From contig NZ_LR216287.1 in NCBI RefSeq assembly GCF_900696045.1, positions 930,001 through 994,000 on the forward strand: 64,000 bases of DNA, read 5' to 3'. Below the pieces are notes generated by a model. The model made no database searches, was not told the origin of the DNA, and was given only the letters and a program-made list of their open reading frames with translations. Source of the DNA: Candidatus Nitrosocosmicus franklandus. Lineage in GTDB: Archaea > Thermoproteota > Nitrososphaeria > Nitrososphaerales > Nitrososphaeraceae. This document shows, in pieces, positions 7,871 through 15,798 of the stretch; position 1 is the stretch's first letter, and the number at the start of each line of letters is the position of its first letter. Both the position numbers and the translations under genes were made by a program.

Positions 7871-8979
7871 TTTGGGTCAGAGAAACTAATGTGCAATAAT
7901 TAGGCCTTTACATAAGAACTAAATAGGTTTTAATAAATATATATTGTAAAGTTTTGAAGTTTTTACCGTGACTACCATCTTTTCGCTCAATAATCTTAAT
8001 TTGTTTAAATTTCATACTGACCATCATATTAGAAATTTAAAGGCTAATTGGATAATTCATCAAAATCAATCTTTAAATGTGTTCGTTTCAACTTTGTGGT
8101 ACATGTACTAAATATTCTTCATTTATATTCTACGAAGAAAGCCTTGAATCCCCAGACGAACAAAGAGACAGTATCATGCAGCAAGGTTTGTTTCTTTAGA
8201 TATATAATATTTCTTTATTTGTTTTCATGCAAAGATAAAACTATCCTAACTGAAAATTGCAGCTCCTGAAGCAAAACATGTCATAAGGATATTGTTTCAT
8301 AATTCATAGTATGTAAGATAGGATTGATTTATCGTGTTGAAAGTCAAAAAATAATTATGAAATCTCATCTTAATAATACCTCAAAAATAATTATGTATAG
8401 CAATTCATAAATAGAATAAGGACAAAATAATTTAAAGGTCTTTTTCATGTATGCCTTCAAAATAGCATCATGATTAGAGCCCCTCAAGGGCTCCATATTT
8501 TAAATAGAGCATGACTTATGCTTGCCAGAATGATGTATCCTAATTTATGAAGATTAGTAAACAAATATACTCATCTAATCATAGTCTATGGAAATGCAAA
8601 TTTAGAAAAAAGGAACCCAATTGATTGAAAGAATATGGGATCGATTTAAGTTGAATGCGAAATAAGAATCTTGTATGGTCTAAATAAAACAGCATACTAA
8701 TTCCAGTATAAATATAGACAAATTAATTATCAGTCCAGGCACCTAGAGTTCCCAAAAATAATTATGGAAAGTATGTATGTATTGAACCGCTTACAAGGAT
8801 GTCGCAAATATTCCTAATTACATAAAAACGAATTGATTAACAAAAGGCTATTTCACTCAGATTCTATGAAATCAGATTCAGAGTAGTTATAAATGTATAA
8901 AAATGATATAGCAATTTCTGTTATAATATCAGAGATTATCAACGAGATTCTTATTTTAGTTGTTTGTATATGATATGTT
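7871..8979. other. Gap with short A/T-rich repeats and one hairpin
   Basis: No convincing gene. A 14-base sequence CAAAAATAATTATG occurs at 8382 and 8753, with a near copy ending at 8359. A hairpin GAGCCC-5-GGGCTC sits at 8477-8493. An open frame at 8048-8269 has no domain signature and I do not call it. The NUDIX promoter must lie at the right end. Confidence 0.4.
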
Positions 8980-9432
8980 GTGAGCACAAAGTTATACAAA
9001 AATCCTATCCCAACTGTCGATGCGATAATTCAAAGAGAATCAGAGATCTTACTGATAAAACGAAAAAAAGATCCATTTAAGGATATGTTGGCATTACCGG
9101 GTGGATTTGTTAACGAGTATGAAAAAGTTGAGGAAGCTATAGTCAGAGAAGTAAGGGAAGAAACGACTCTCGAAATTAAATTGGTGGAGATTTTGGGTGT
9201 TTACTCAGATCCGAAAAGAGATCCACGTAAACACATTTTGACAGTAGTTTTTGTAGGAGAGACGGTAAACAAAAACGCCAAGGCAGTGGCAGCTGACGAT
9301 GCAGCGGCAATATCTTGGCTCGATCTAGAATTTATCGACAACCATTCATTTGCTTTTGACCATAGGAAAATTATCAATGACTACATGAAGTGGAGGATTA
9401 GTCATAGTACTTTTTGGTCATCAAAAAATTGA
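8980..9432 (+). CDS. NUDIX hydrolase
   Basis: 150 aa from GTG. The Nudix box is complete at residues 42-64: G-x5-E-x7-REVREE, with Thr63 in place of the usual last Gly. Upstream, LLIKRKKDPFKDMLALPGGF is the strand leading into the box; downstream, GVYSDPKRDPRKHILTVVF resembles ADP-ribose/nucleotide pyrophosphatase members. It should hydrolyse a nucleoside diphosphate linked to another moiety, using Mg bound by the box glutamates. The substrate cannot be told. Stands alone. Confidence 0.9.
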   Translation: MSTKLYKNPIPTVDAIIQRESEILLIKRKKDPFKDMLALPGGFVNEYEKVEEAIVREVREETTLEIKLVEILGVYSDPKRDPRKHILTVVFVGETVNKNAKAVAADDAAAISWLDLEFIDNHSFAFDHRKIINDYMKWRISHSTFWSSKN

Positions 9433-10169
9433 TTCAAGTATCATATTTAATAAATAAGTCAATAAAGGTTTCAATGCAAACATGATTGTCAGGCACTCTA
9501 TGGCAGTAGTGAGAAAAATAAACAATTCCCAAAAGTCCGTTGGTCGAGAGAATAAATAAAGGTAAACACACACACAGCAATCCAAGTAGATAATGCGCAA
9601 GTTTATCTACAAGTAAAATCGAAAATAATTGCTTTAGAATAACTTTATCTACGATTTTATTAAAAATTCATAAGCCTTGTTTAGGAAGTCATAAAAAAAG
9701 ATAGGGCATCTTTTCTGGGTGGCAACTATTTATTTATAGTAACACATGGTTTTAATATTAAAATTTACTGTATATACACAATGTTCTCTGCAGTATATAT
9801 AAGGGATCGGGCACTGACACTGTTCCTTAGGTACTCATTGCTTGGTAAGTTTATCATCTTTTCTTTTTGATTACTCATTTATAGTAATATAGAGATAACA
9901 CAAACTTTTATCCAAAAGCCAACACGACAACAACAACGGTGCTGTTATTTTAAATCAAGTTGCTCTGGTTCGTCCTAATAATTTTTTTATTAAACATTAA
10001 TTTGAAGATATGGGGAAAAATATTAGACTAATTATTAGAGTAATCGTACCGATACAAATATTAGAAATGGATTGAGACAATATTTTATTAGATATTTTAT
10101 GTAGAAACTAAGTTATGTAGGACAAAGCAGAATAACCTAACGGTTAAATAGCTTGATGACATTTTTTGT
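9433..10169. other. Gap: a strong TATA-like box but no gene called
   Basis: At about 9796-9804 there is a good archaeal TATA-like box (GTATATATAAG) followed by a more GC-rich stretch (about 9807-9850) with no open frame. A small non-coding RNA could start there, but no family was recognised. Confidence 0.35.
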
Positions 10170-10511
10170 TTGAGCTTGAATAATTTCGATATTTATTCAA
10201 ACAAATTGAGTATTTCGTTTGACAGCCATCTAGCAAATCTAGATGATGCAATGAAAACGCTATTGATAAAAATAAGAGAGTATGTATTTTCCCTAGGCGA
10301 TAACATAATCGAAGAAGTCAGACCTCATAGAATTGTTTATGCAAAATCACTAACTTTCAGATACTTCGTAGATATTTATCCGCGCTCAACTGATCTAATA
10401 GTCTCGGTAAGAAGAAACAGAAAAGAACCAAGCGAAGAATATACCATTCATAATTACGAAGAATTACAAAAGATTAAGAAAATAATCTTTGCAGCCTATG
10501 AGAAAATATAA
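10170..10511 (+). CDS. Hypothetical protein, DUF5655-like
   Basis: 113 aa from a TTG start. Layout: an N-terminal helix pair (DSHLANLDDAMKTLLIKIREYVFSLG), then beta strands IVYAKSLTFRYFVDIYPRSTDLIVSVRR, then a helix (YEELQKIKKIIFAAYEKI). This matches the general look of DUF5655, small domains found alone or fused to restriction-like or transport-like proteins; no function is established. Soluble, basic, alone in its neighbourhood. Confidence 0.65.
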   Translation: MSLNNFDIYSNKLSISFDSHLANLDDAMKTLLIKIREYVFSLGDNIIEEVRPHRIVYAKSLTFRYFVDIYPRSTDLIVSVRRNRKEPSEEYTIHNYEELQKIKKIIFAAYEKI

Positions 10512-10683
10512 CTTGATTGTTCAGCACAGTTGCTTTGATTTGAAATTTAAATATTGGTTATAAAACTAATCACAATGCAGTTTCGCATGGATAGTGATTG
10601 AAATAAAACAATGTTCCTGACTCAACCGTAATGGATTTGTCTGATCGGTAAACATGAGTTTACCGTATCTCAAGTACCCAATT

Positions 10684-10899
10684 TTGGTCCATCATGTACA
10701 AGGACTGAAATTTAAAGAGAAATCTATATGGATGAAGATAAAGAAATCATGAAAAACACAGTGGAGCAATGTTGCAGGAATAAGGAGATCTAATGGCGAA
10801 ATTGCGATATATATGATAAAATCTGATAGTTACGAAAGGGTATTACCGATGGATACAAGTTCTAAGGATGAATTTAGATTGCAAACAAATAGAAATTAG
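10684..10899 (+). pseudogene. Possible remnant of a small gene with an in-frame TGA
   Basis: From a TTG at 10684 the frame reads LVHHVQGLKFKEKSIWMKIKKS, a TGA at 10750-10752, then KTQWSNVAGIRRSNGEIAIY and IKSDSYERVLPMDTSSKDEF before TAG. Composition after the stop is protein-like (balanced charges, alternating hydrophobics). It may be a small gene broken by a nonsense change, or a short gene starting after the stop. Not recognised. Confidence 0.3.
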
Positions 10900-10934
10900 G
10901 GCCCAAAAGAATTTAAGATATATGTTCCTAACCA

Positions 10935-12056
10935 TTGTACCTTAATAAAGGTACCATGTTTATATTTTGTCAAAAAAGTATAATATTAAGATTGGAAAAA
11001 GAATTGGACGAGGACTCTAACCAAAAAACCACTATATTAAATCTATTCAACTCGGGTTTGGAACCTGAAACTATATCGCTCGAACTGGACATAGATGAAA
11101 ATACAGTTAGAAAAATAATCAATAAAGAGATAAATACAAATAAAGATGTTAGAGCAGGAAACAACAATATCTCTAATTATCTTATGAACAAATTTTATTT
11201 AGACGCAATAATAGACATTGATGCCATAATCAAAGAATCTCAAATCAGGACATGGAAGGCACTAAAATCAAAACCCGAACTGAATATTATAGTTAAAGAA
11301 ACCCAGAGTATTTTGGAACGACATGCCGAATCCAAATTAAAACTAGTCATATTACATATTGATTTGGTAGGATCTACCAAAATGGCTTTAACCTTACCCA
11401 TTGACCGCCTGACTACAATAATAAGAGCTTTTGCCCAAGAAATGACAAAAATAGTAGCAATGTATGGCGGGTATGTCCTAAAATACATTGGGGATGCAGT
11501 TTTGGCATTCTTTGTTATAGAAGATACAGGTTTTAAAGAACAGTCTGATAACGGGAATAAAATGATCATAAATAGAGAAATAGATGACTGGAGACAAGAT
11601 ATGAAAAAAGAAACCACAGAAAAAGGGTCAAACAACAGCGACATGTTATCACTTCAGTTTAGTAACGGTATTAGTTGTGCTTACACAATGATTAGACTAA
11701 TTCAGGAGGGAATAAACCCCATACTCAACCAATATGACTATCCTGAACTCAAGGTGAGAGTTGGAATAGATTATGGGGAGGTTGCAGTGGTACAATATGG
11801 TATAGATATTTACGAATTTAACAACGTGACTTTTAAAACACCACATCTAGATTTAATAGGGTATACAATTAGCGTTGCAGTTAAGATGACTTCGCTTGCG
11901 GAGCCAGATCATTTAGTTATTGGTCAAAAACTTTATGATCATTTAAATGACGATTTAAAAAGTTCCTTTAAGAAACTACAACCTAGTACTGAAATCTGGA
12001 GTTATTCTAATGATACAAATGATGGGCTCTATACCATATTTACTAATAACTACTAA
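10935..12056 (+). CDS. HTH plus class III nucleotidyl cyclase-like protein
   Basis: 373 aa from TTG (an ATG at 10956 in the same frame is the alternative). Residues about 33-66 look like a helix-turn-helix (LFNSGLEPETISLELDID, ENTVRKIINK). Residues about 137-365 are a class III adenylate/guanylate cyclase catalytic domain. Metal ligands Asp143 (HIDLVGSTKM) and Asp187 (KYIGDAVLAFF) are present, as are the adenine-type Lys183 and Asp306. The transition-state Asn is Ser313 and the Arg is Lys317, so catalysis may be weak or altered. A charged insert of about 45 residues (about 198-242) interrupts the domain. An HTH joined to a cyclase suggests direct coupling of nucleotide sensing or synthesis to DNA binding. 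The relative at 29617-30441 lacks the HTH and insert. Confidence 0.85.
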   Translation: MYLNKGTMFIFCQKSIILRLEKELDEDSNQKTTILNLFNSGLEPETISLELDIDENTVRKIINKEINTNKDVRAGNNNISNYLMNKFYLDAIIDIDAIIKESQIRTWKALKSKPELNIIVKETQSILERHAESKLKLVILHIDLVGSTKMALTLPIDRLTTIIRAFAQEMTKIVAMYGGYVLKYIGDAVLAFFVIEDTGFKEQSDNGNKMIINREIDDWRQDMKKETTEKGSNNSDMLSLQFSNGISCAYTMIRLIQEGINPILNQYDYPELKVRVGIDYGEVAVVQYGIDIYEFNNVTFKTPHLDLIGYTISVAVKMTSLAEPDHLVIGQKLYDHLNDDLKSSFKKLQPSTEIWSYSNDTNDGLYTIFTNNY

Positions 12057-12284
12057 AATAATGAGTAGGAGACGCATCCTACAAAATAGATTGAAGTATT
12101 CTCAGTCAAGCATCCTTACACAATGAATAAAACCAATACCAATTTTCTTATTTATCAAGCCATTAAATGACAAGAGTATGGGCATATGGCCCCGTAATTA
12201 ATGATTATGTTATAATCAATCTATGAAAACAAAGAATTCAAAAGTCCAAAACATCTAAAAGTACAAACAAAATAAAAAAAATAT

Positions 12285-13646
12285 TTATTGTTGACCTAAG
12301 ACGTTACTGCCACTGTTTACCTGATTTTGGAAGCTCTCGTTATCACATGATACGATTGCATCTTTTCCAGATACACATTGTGTGTTTTGGTTAGAGGTCT
12401 GGGATTGGCCGATACCTTGGTTAGCAGTGTTTCCGCCTTTGCCGCCTCCACTTTGTGCAGCTGCGTTGTTACCGGTATTTTGTTGGTTTTGTATGCTCGT
12501 GTTACTGCATGAGTTACTCAATGAGCCGCCTGCAACACATTGTGCGTTTTGGTTAGAGGTCTGGGATTGGCCGATACCTTGGTTAGCAGTGTTTCCGCCT
12601 TTGCCGCCTCCACTTTGTGCAGCTGCGTTGTTACCGGTATTTTGTTGGTTTTGAGTACTTAAGTTGTTACAGGAGTTAGCTACATTTCCACCAGATACAC
12701 ATTGTGTGTTTTGGTTAGAGGTCTGGGATTGGCCGATACCTTGGTTAGCAGTGTTTCCGCCTTTGCCTTTGCCGCCTCCACTGCCACCTTGTTGAGATAA
12801 TGCATTGCTTCCACTATTGTCTTGGTTTTGAGTACTTATGTTGTTACAGGAGTTAGCAGTGTTTCCACCAGATACACATTGTGCGTTTTGGTTAGAGGTC
12901 TGGGATTGGCCGATACCTTGGTTAGCAGTGTTTCCGCCTTTGCCTTTGCCGCCTCCACTGCCACTGCCACCTTGTTGTGCAGCGGCGTTGTTGCCAGTGT
13001 TTGTTTGACTCTGTTTGTTTACGTTATTACCAGAGCCGGTTGTATCGCCGCCAGAAACTACAGCACTGTTTTGGTTAGAGGTCTGGGATTGGCCGATACC
13101 TTGGTTAGCAGTGTTTCCGCCTTTGCCTTTGCCGCCTCCACTGCCACTGCCACCTTGTTGGGCTAATGCGTTATTGCCTGTATTTGTCTGAGTTTGAGCG
13201 TTCAAGTTGTTGCATGAAACGAAGGTTCCTGTTCCAGAAACACATAATGCATTTTGACTTGAAGATTGTGCTTGTCCTATTGCTTGGTTAGCGATATTAC
13301 CTCCGCTACCACCGCCACCTTGTTGGGCTAATGCGTTATTGCCTGTATTTGTCTGAGTTTGAGCGTTCAAGTTGTTGCATGAAATAAGAGTTCCTGTTCC
13401 AGAAACACAAATACCAAGTTGAGTTGCAGATTGTGCTTGTCCTATTGCTTGGTTAGCGGTATTACCTTGTGCAAATGCATCTGAGTTCATAGAACTGGGG
13501 CTGATAAGCAGTAATATTGATAAAGTTATTACCGTTATTATCGGCACCCTAATGTTCTTTATTTTGTTAATTTTGTTCTTATTTAGTAAGTTGTTCACAA
13601 CCATACTGAATTGATTAAATATATTTAATTTGCTGTGATATTGCAA
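12285..13646 (-). CDS. Large exported Cys-pair repeat protein, seven repeats
   Basis: 453 aa. A basic N-terminus leads into a hydrophobic segment (VPIITVITLSILLLI) and a cleavage-like site FAQ-G at residue 60. The rest is seven repeats of about 46-61 residues: GNTANQGIGQSQTSNQN, then C-x9-C-NN, a Gln/Asn-rich strand (STQNQQNTGNNAAAQ) and a Gly/Lys linker (GGSGGGKGKG). Six repeats have both cysteines; repeat 3 has lost both (Val and Gly instead). Several repeats carry a sequon just after the second Cys (NIS, NLS, NTS, NES). The regular N/Q ladder recalls curlin-type beta-solenoids, but that resemblance is only by eye. Probably a surface fibre or matrix protein. Confidence 0.85.
   Translation of the reverse strand: MQYHSKLNIFNQFSMVVNNLLNKNKINKIKNIRVPIITVITLSILLLISPSSMNSDAFAQGNTANQAIGQAQSATQLGICVSGTGTLISCNNLNAQTQTNTGNNALAQQGGGGSGGNIANQAIGQAQSSSQNALCVSGTGTFVSCNNLNAQTQTNTGNNALAQQGGSGSGGGKGKGGNTANQGIGQSQTSNQNSAVVSGGDTTGSGNNVNKQSQTNTGNNAAAQQGGSGSGGGKGKGGNTANQGIGQSQTSNQNAQCVSGGNTANSCNNISTQNQDNSGSNALSQQGGSGGGKGKGGNTANQGIGQSQTSNQNTQCVSGGNVANSCNNLSTQNQQNTGNNAAAQSGGGKGGNTANQGIGQSQTSNQNAQCVAGGSLSNSCSNTSIQNQQNTGNNAAAQSGGGKGGNTANQGIGQSQTSNQNTQCVSGKDAIVSCDNESFQNQVNSGSNVLGQQ
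12288..13466 (-). repeat. Degenerate coding repeats of about 140-180 bp, seven copies
   Basis: The block encoding QTSNQN and GNTANQGIGQ (GGTTAGAGGTCTGGGATTGG on the plus strand) starts at 12389, 12551, 12713, 12890 and 13073; two more diverged copies follow to 13466. Linker length varies by Gly/Ser/Lys codons. The first five copies are nearly identical at DNA level; the two nearest the N-terminus have drifted. Confidence 0.9.
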
Positions 13647-13738
13647 TACTCTAATATTCTAATAATTATAGAATATCATTAACTATTTACCAAAGTTCGA
13701 ATTTTAGTATCATAGAATTATCTTGGATAAAAATAAAC

Positions 13739-13747
13739 TTAAATATT
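13739..13747 (+). promoter_or_regulatory. TATA-like box of the alkyltransferase gene
   Basis: TTAAATATT centred about 24 bases before the ATG at 13767, the spacing of an archaeal leaderless promoter. Confidence 0.5.
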
Positions 13748-13766
13748 AATCAAAAGTACTAGATTC

Positions 13767-14132
13767 ATGCAAGACATTCATTACAAGACTCGTATGGTAA
13801 AAAAGGTAAATAATTATACTAAAGCAATGATCAAAAGCGAGGATGTTTATCAAATTTTGCAAACTATTCCTGCTGGAATGGTTTCTACATACGGGGATCT
13901 TGCTAAAGCTCTTGGAAATCCCACAGCTTCACGACATATTGGAAGAATTCTAAGTGGAAATCCAAACCCAATTGTTGTTCCCTGCCACAGAGTAGTAAAA
14001 TCTGATGGAAACCTTGGAGGGTATGCATTAGGAATTTCAAAGAAAAAAGAATTGCTAGAAAGCGAGGGAGTATCATTTGCAAACGAACATAAAATAAACG
14101 ATTTCAAAAAAATCAGATTTTGTCCCAAATAA
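13767..14132 (+). CDS. ogt: O6-alkylguanine-DNA alkyltransferase family protein
   Basis: 121 aa. Residues about 25-110 are the DNA-binding and catalytic domain: VYQILQTIPAGMVSTYGDLA (HTH), NPTASRHIGRILSGNPNP (helix with the Arg finger) and the active site VPCHRVVKSDGNLGGY with Cys73. The enzyme removes O6-alkyl groups from guanine by transferring them to this cysteine. The N-terminal ribonuclease-like domain of full-length enzymes is missing, as in many small archaeal and Ogt-like forms. Cys is present, so it is not an alkyltransferase-like (ATL) protein. Convergent with the small gene at 14189-14353. Confidence 0.9.
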   Translation: MQDIHYKTRMVKKVNNYTKAMIKSEDVYQILQTIPAGMVSTYGDLAKALGNPTASRHIGRILSGNPNPIVVPCHRVVKSDGNLGGYALGISKKKELLESEGVSFANEHKINDFKKIRFCPK

Positions 14133-14188
14133 TAATAACCAAAATATACCAAATTTTTCAGATTCAAAGTATTTTAAAAAAAGAAAGT

Positions 14189-14353
14189 TTAGTAGCCTCT
14201 AACTCTAATTTTTTCTGAAACTCCTCTTGCTTCTTTCTCAAGATCATTTTTGTATTCTTTTAATAGTTCTACCTTTTCTTCACGAGTGAGAAAACCTCTT
14301 GATCTTTGTATTCCTATTGTTCCATTTATGCCTGTATTACATCCACAGCCCAT
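14189..14353 (-). CDS. Small DUF5320-like protein (MGCGC N-terminus)
   Basis: 54 aa from the ATG at 14353. I choose this start because a strong ribosome site (GGGGGGTGAT) lies just before it; the in-frame ATG at 14386 lies inside a palindromic operator. The N-terminus has Cys3 and Cys5 (MGCGCNTG), then a Gly/Ile stretch and the conserved FLTREEKVELLKEYKNDLEK helix followed by a second helix (EARGVSEKIRV). A paralogue sits at 23253-23405. The family role is unknown; a metal- or redox-linked role is guessed from the cysteines. Its promoter carries the same operator pair as the PadR locus at 23.4 kb, so PadR control is likely. Confidence 0.8.
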   Translation of the reverse strand: MGCGCNTGINGTIGIQRSRGFLTREEKVELLKEYKNDLEKEARGVSEKIRVRGY

Positions 14354-14376
14354 TATATCACCCCCCTTATCCTTAT

Positions 14377-14392
14377 TATCGGACATACGATA
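14377..14392. promoter_or_regulatory. Putative PadR operator A1
   Basis: TATCGGACATACGATA, an imperfect palindrome, lies about at the expected transcription start of the 14353 gene. It matches the sites at 14418-14435, 23425-23440 and 23465-23482. Confidence 0.65.
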
Positions 14393-14417
14393 TAGATAAT
14401 GTACACCCTATTTAAAT

Positions 14418-14435
14418 ATATCGGACATCCAATAT
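14418..14435. promoter_or_regulatory. Putative PadR operator A2
   Basis: ATATCGGACATCCAATAT, nearly palindromic, abuts the minus-strand TATA-like box (TATTTAAATA, 14408-14417 region) on its upstream side. It begins 42 bases from site A1. Confidence 0.65.
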
Positions 14436-14489
14436 AACAATTTGTAGCCATCGAGGTACAAAACTTTTACAAAGTGTGGACAGGTAACT

Positions 14490-15521
14490 TTATCTATAAA
14501 TAGGTACAAACCTTTGTAAGTTGTTATTTGTAGTATCAGCTACATATACCCGACCAGCAGAATCTATAGTTATGCTTTCAGGTTTAACAAATTCGCCCTC
14601 TCCTTTCCCCTCAGAACCAAATTCAGAAAGATAGGTTCCATTTTTTAAAAATATCTGAATCCGGTGATTATCAGAATCAGTGACATAGAGATTTTGTGAT
14701 TTATCAAAAGCAATTATTGCAGGATGATTAAATTCCCCAGCGCCTGCCCCTTCAGATCCCCATTGTTTTAAATAAGTTCCATTATTAGAGAAAACCTGAA
14801 TCCTATTATTTCCGTAATCCGGTACATAGACATTGTCTAAATTATCGACAGCTACGTCCCAAGGCATTTCAAATTGACCGGTGGCATTCCCACTTTCTCC
14901 CCAAAAAGTAATCAAGGTACCATTACTAGAGAATTTTTTTATATCATCAAGATCTCTATCTGAAACATATACGTTTCCTTCAGAATCTATTGCAACAACA
15001 TGAGGATGCATAAATTGAGCTACTTTGTTAGGATCATTTCCCCATGTGTTAATTAATGTTCCATTGCTTGAAAGCACCATAATCCGCCGATTGTTTTGGT
15101 CAGTTATGTAAAAATTACCTTGTCCGTCAATTTCACTGCTGTGTGGATGGCTTAAGGAGAGTCCATCTTTGACTAAGTTTCCCCATGAAGTAACAAAATT
15201 CCCATTTCTGTCATACTTTTTTATCTCATTTGTTTGGATATCATTTACATATATATTGTCCTGACTATCTGTAATCACACCTTCAGGCTCAAAAATCTGT
15301 GTTGAGTTTAAAGGATCAGTTTGAGATGCAATAGTTTTATCATAAATAAATGACAATTTTTTGTTAGATAGAGAATTATAATTACCAGAAGTGTCTGATG
15401 TACCATAAGATTTCATAGGAGAGAAGGCAGGATTTGAGATAAAAGATAAAATTATAAAAATAATAAAAACTTTAAATGAAAACATACCCAAAATATGCAT
15501 CGTATTACGAGTTGGTTTCAT
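14490..15521 (-). CDS. Exported NHL-repeat beta-propeller protein
   Basis: 343 aa. Hydrophobic export signal at about residues 8-30 (SFKVFIIFIILSFISNPAF). After a short linker come about six NHL-type blades of about 47 residues, each of the form F-x-x-P-x-x-I/V-A-x-D-x-x-x-N-x-Y-V-x-D-x-x-N-x-R-I-x-x-F, for example NPAFSP... to IIAFDKSQNLYVTDSDNHRI. Such propellers are binding platforms or SMP-30/lyase-like enzymes; no catalytic set is evident. Several NGT sequons occur at blade junctions, consistent with glycosylation outside the cell. Stands alone on the minus strand; a TATA-like box lies near 15561. Confidence 0.85.
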   Translation of the reverse strand: MKPTRNTMHILGMFSFKVFIIFIILSFISNPAFSPMKSYGTSDTSGNYNSLSNKKLSFIYDKTIASQTDPLNSTQIFEPEGVITDSQDNIYVNDIQTNEIKKYDRNGNFVTSWGNLVKDGLSLSHPHSSEIDGQGNFYITDQNNRRIMVLSSNGTLINTWGNDPNKVAQFMHPHVVAIDSEGNVYVSDRDLDDIKKFSSNGTLITFWGESGNATGQFEMPWDVAVDNLDNVYVPDYGNNRIQVFSNNGTYLKQWGSEGAGAGEFNHPAIIAFDKSQNLYVTDSDNHRIQIFLKNGTYLSEFGSEGKGEGEFVKPESITIDSAGRVYVADTTNNNLQRFVPIYR

Positions 15522-15798
15522 CCCACTAAAGAAAACATCTGATTTTAATAAGTTTTTAACTATTTAAAGGAGTATTAGCAGGTTACCAATATTGTTTAAA
15601 GTATCTTGTTAAAATAATCAATACAGATTGGCTCATATTCTGATCAGATTAAGGCAACTAATACATGACAATTACTGTTTATGTCACTGTGATACAATTA
15701 TGATAATAAACCACAGTTTTGTGTGTTCATGTATTGTTTAAGAGATAAAAACTTTTTTATGCCAAGCACGTTAATCATTATGAATAGAGAGATTAGCC

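Noticed and set aside
8048-8269. 73-codon plus-strand frame
   Set aside because: TTG start, Cys/Phe-rich chance-like sequence, no conserved pattern.
10750-10752. TGA as selenocysteine in the 10.7 kb remnant
   Set aside because: No SECIS-like fold seen and selenocysteine is known only in a few other archaeal groups.
12382-13166. Plus-strand frames across the seven-repeat gene
   Set aside because: Antisense shadows made of Leu/Ala/Ser repeats; the minus strand has the signal peptide and conserved cysteines.
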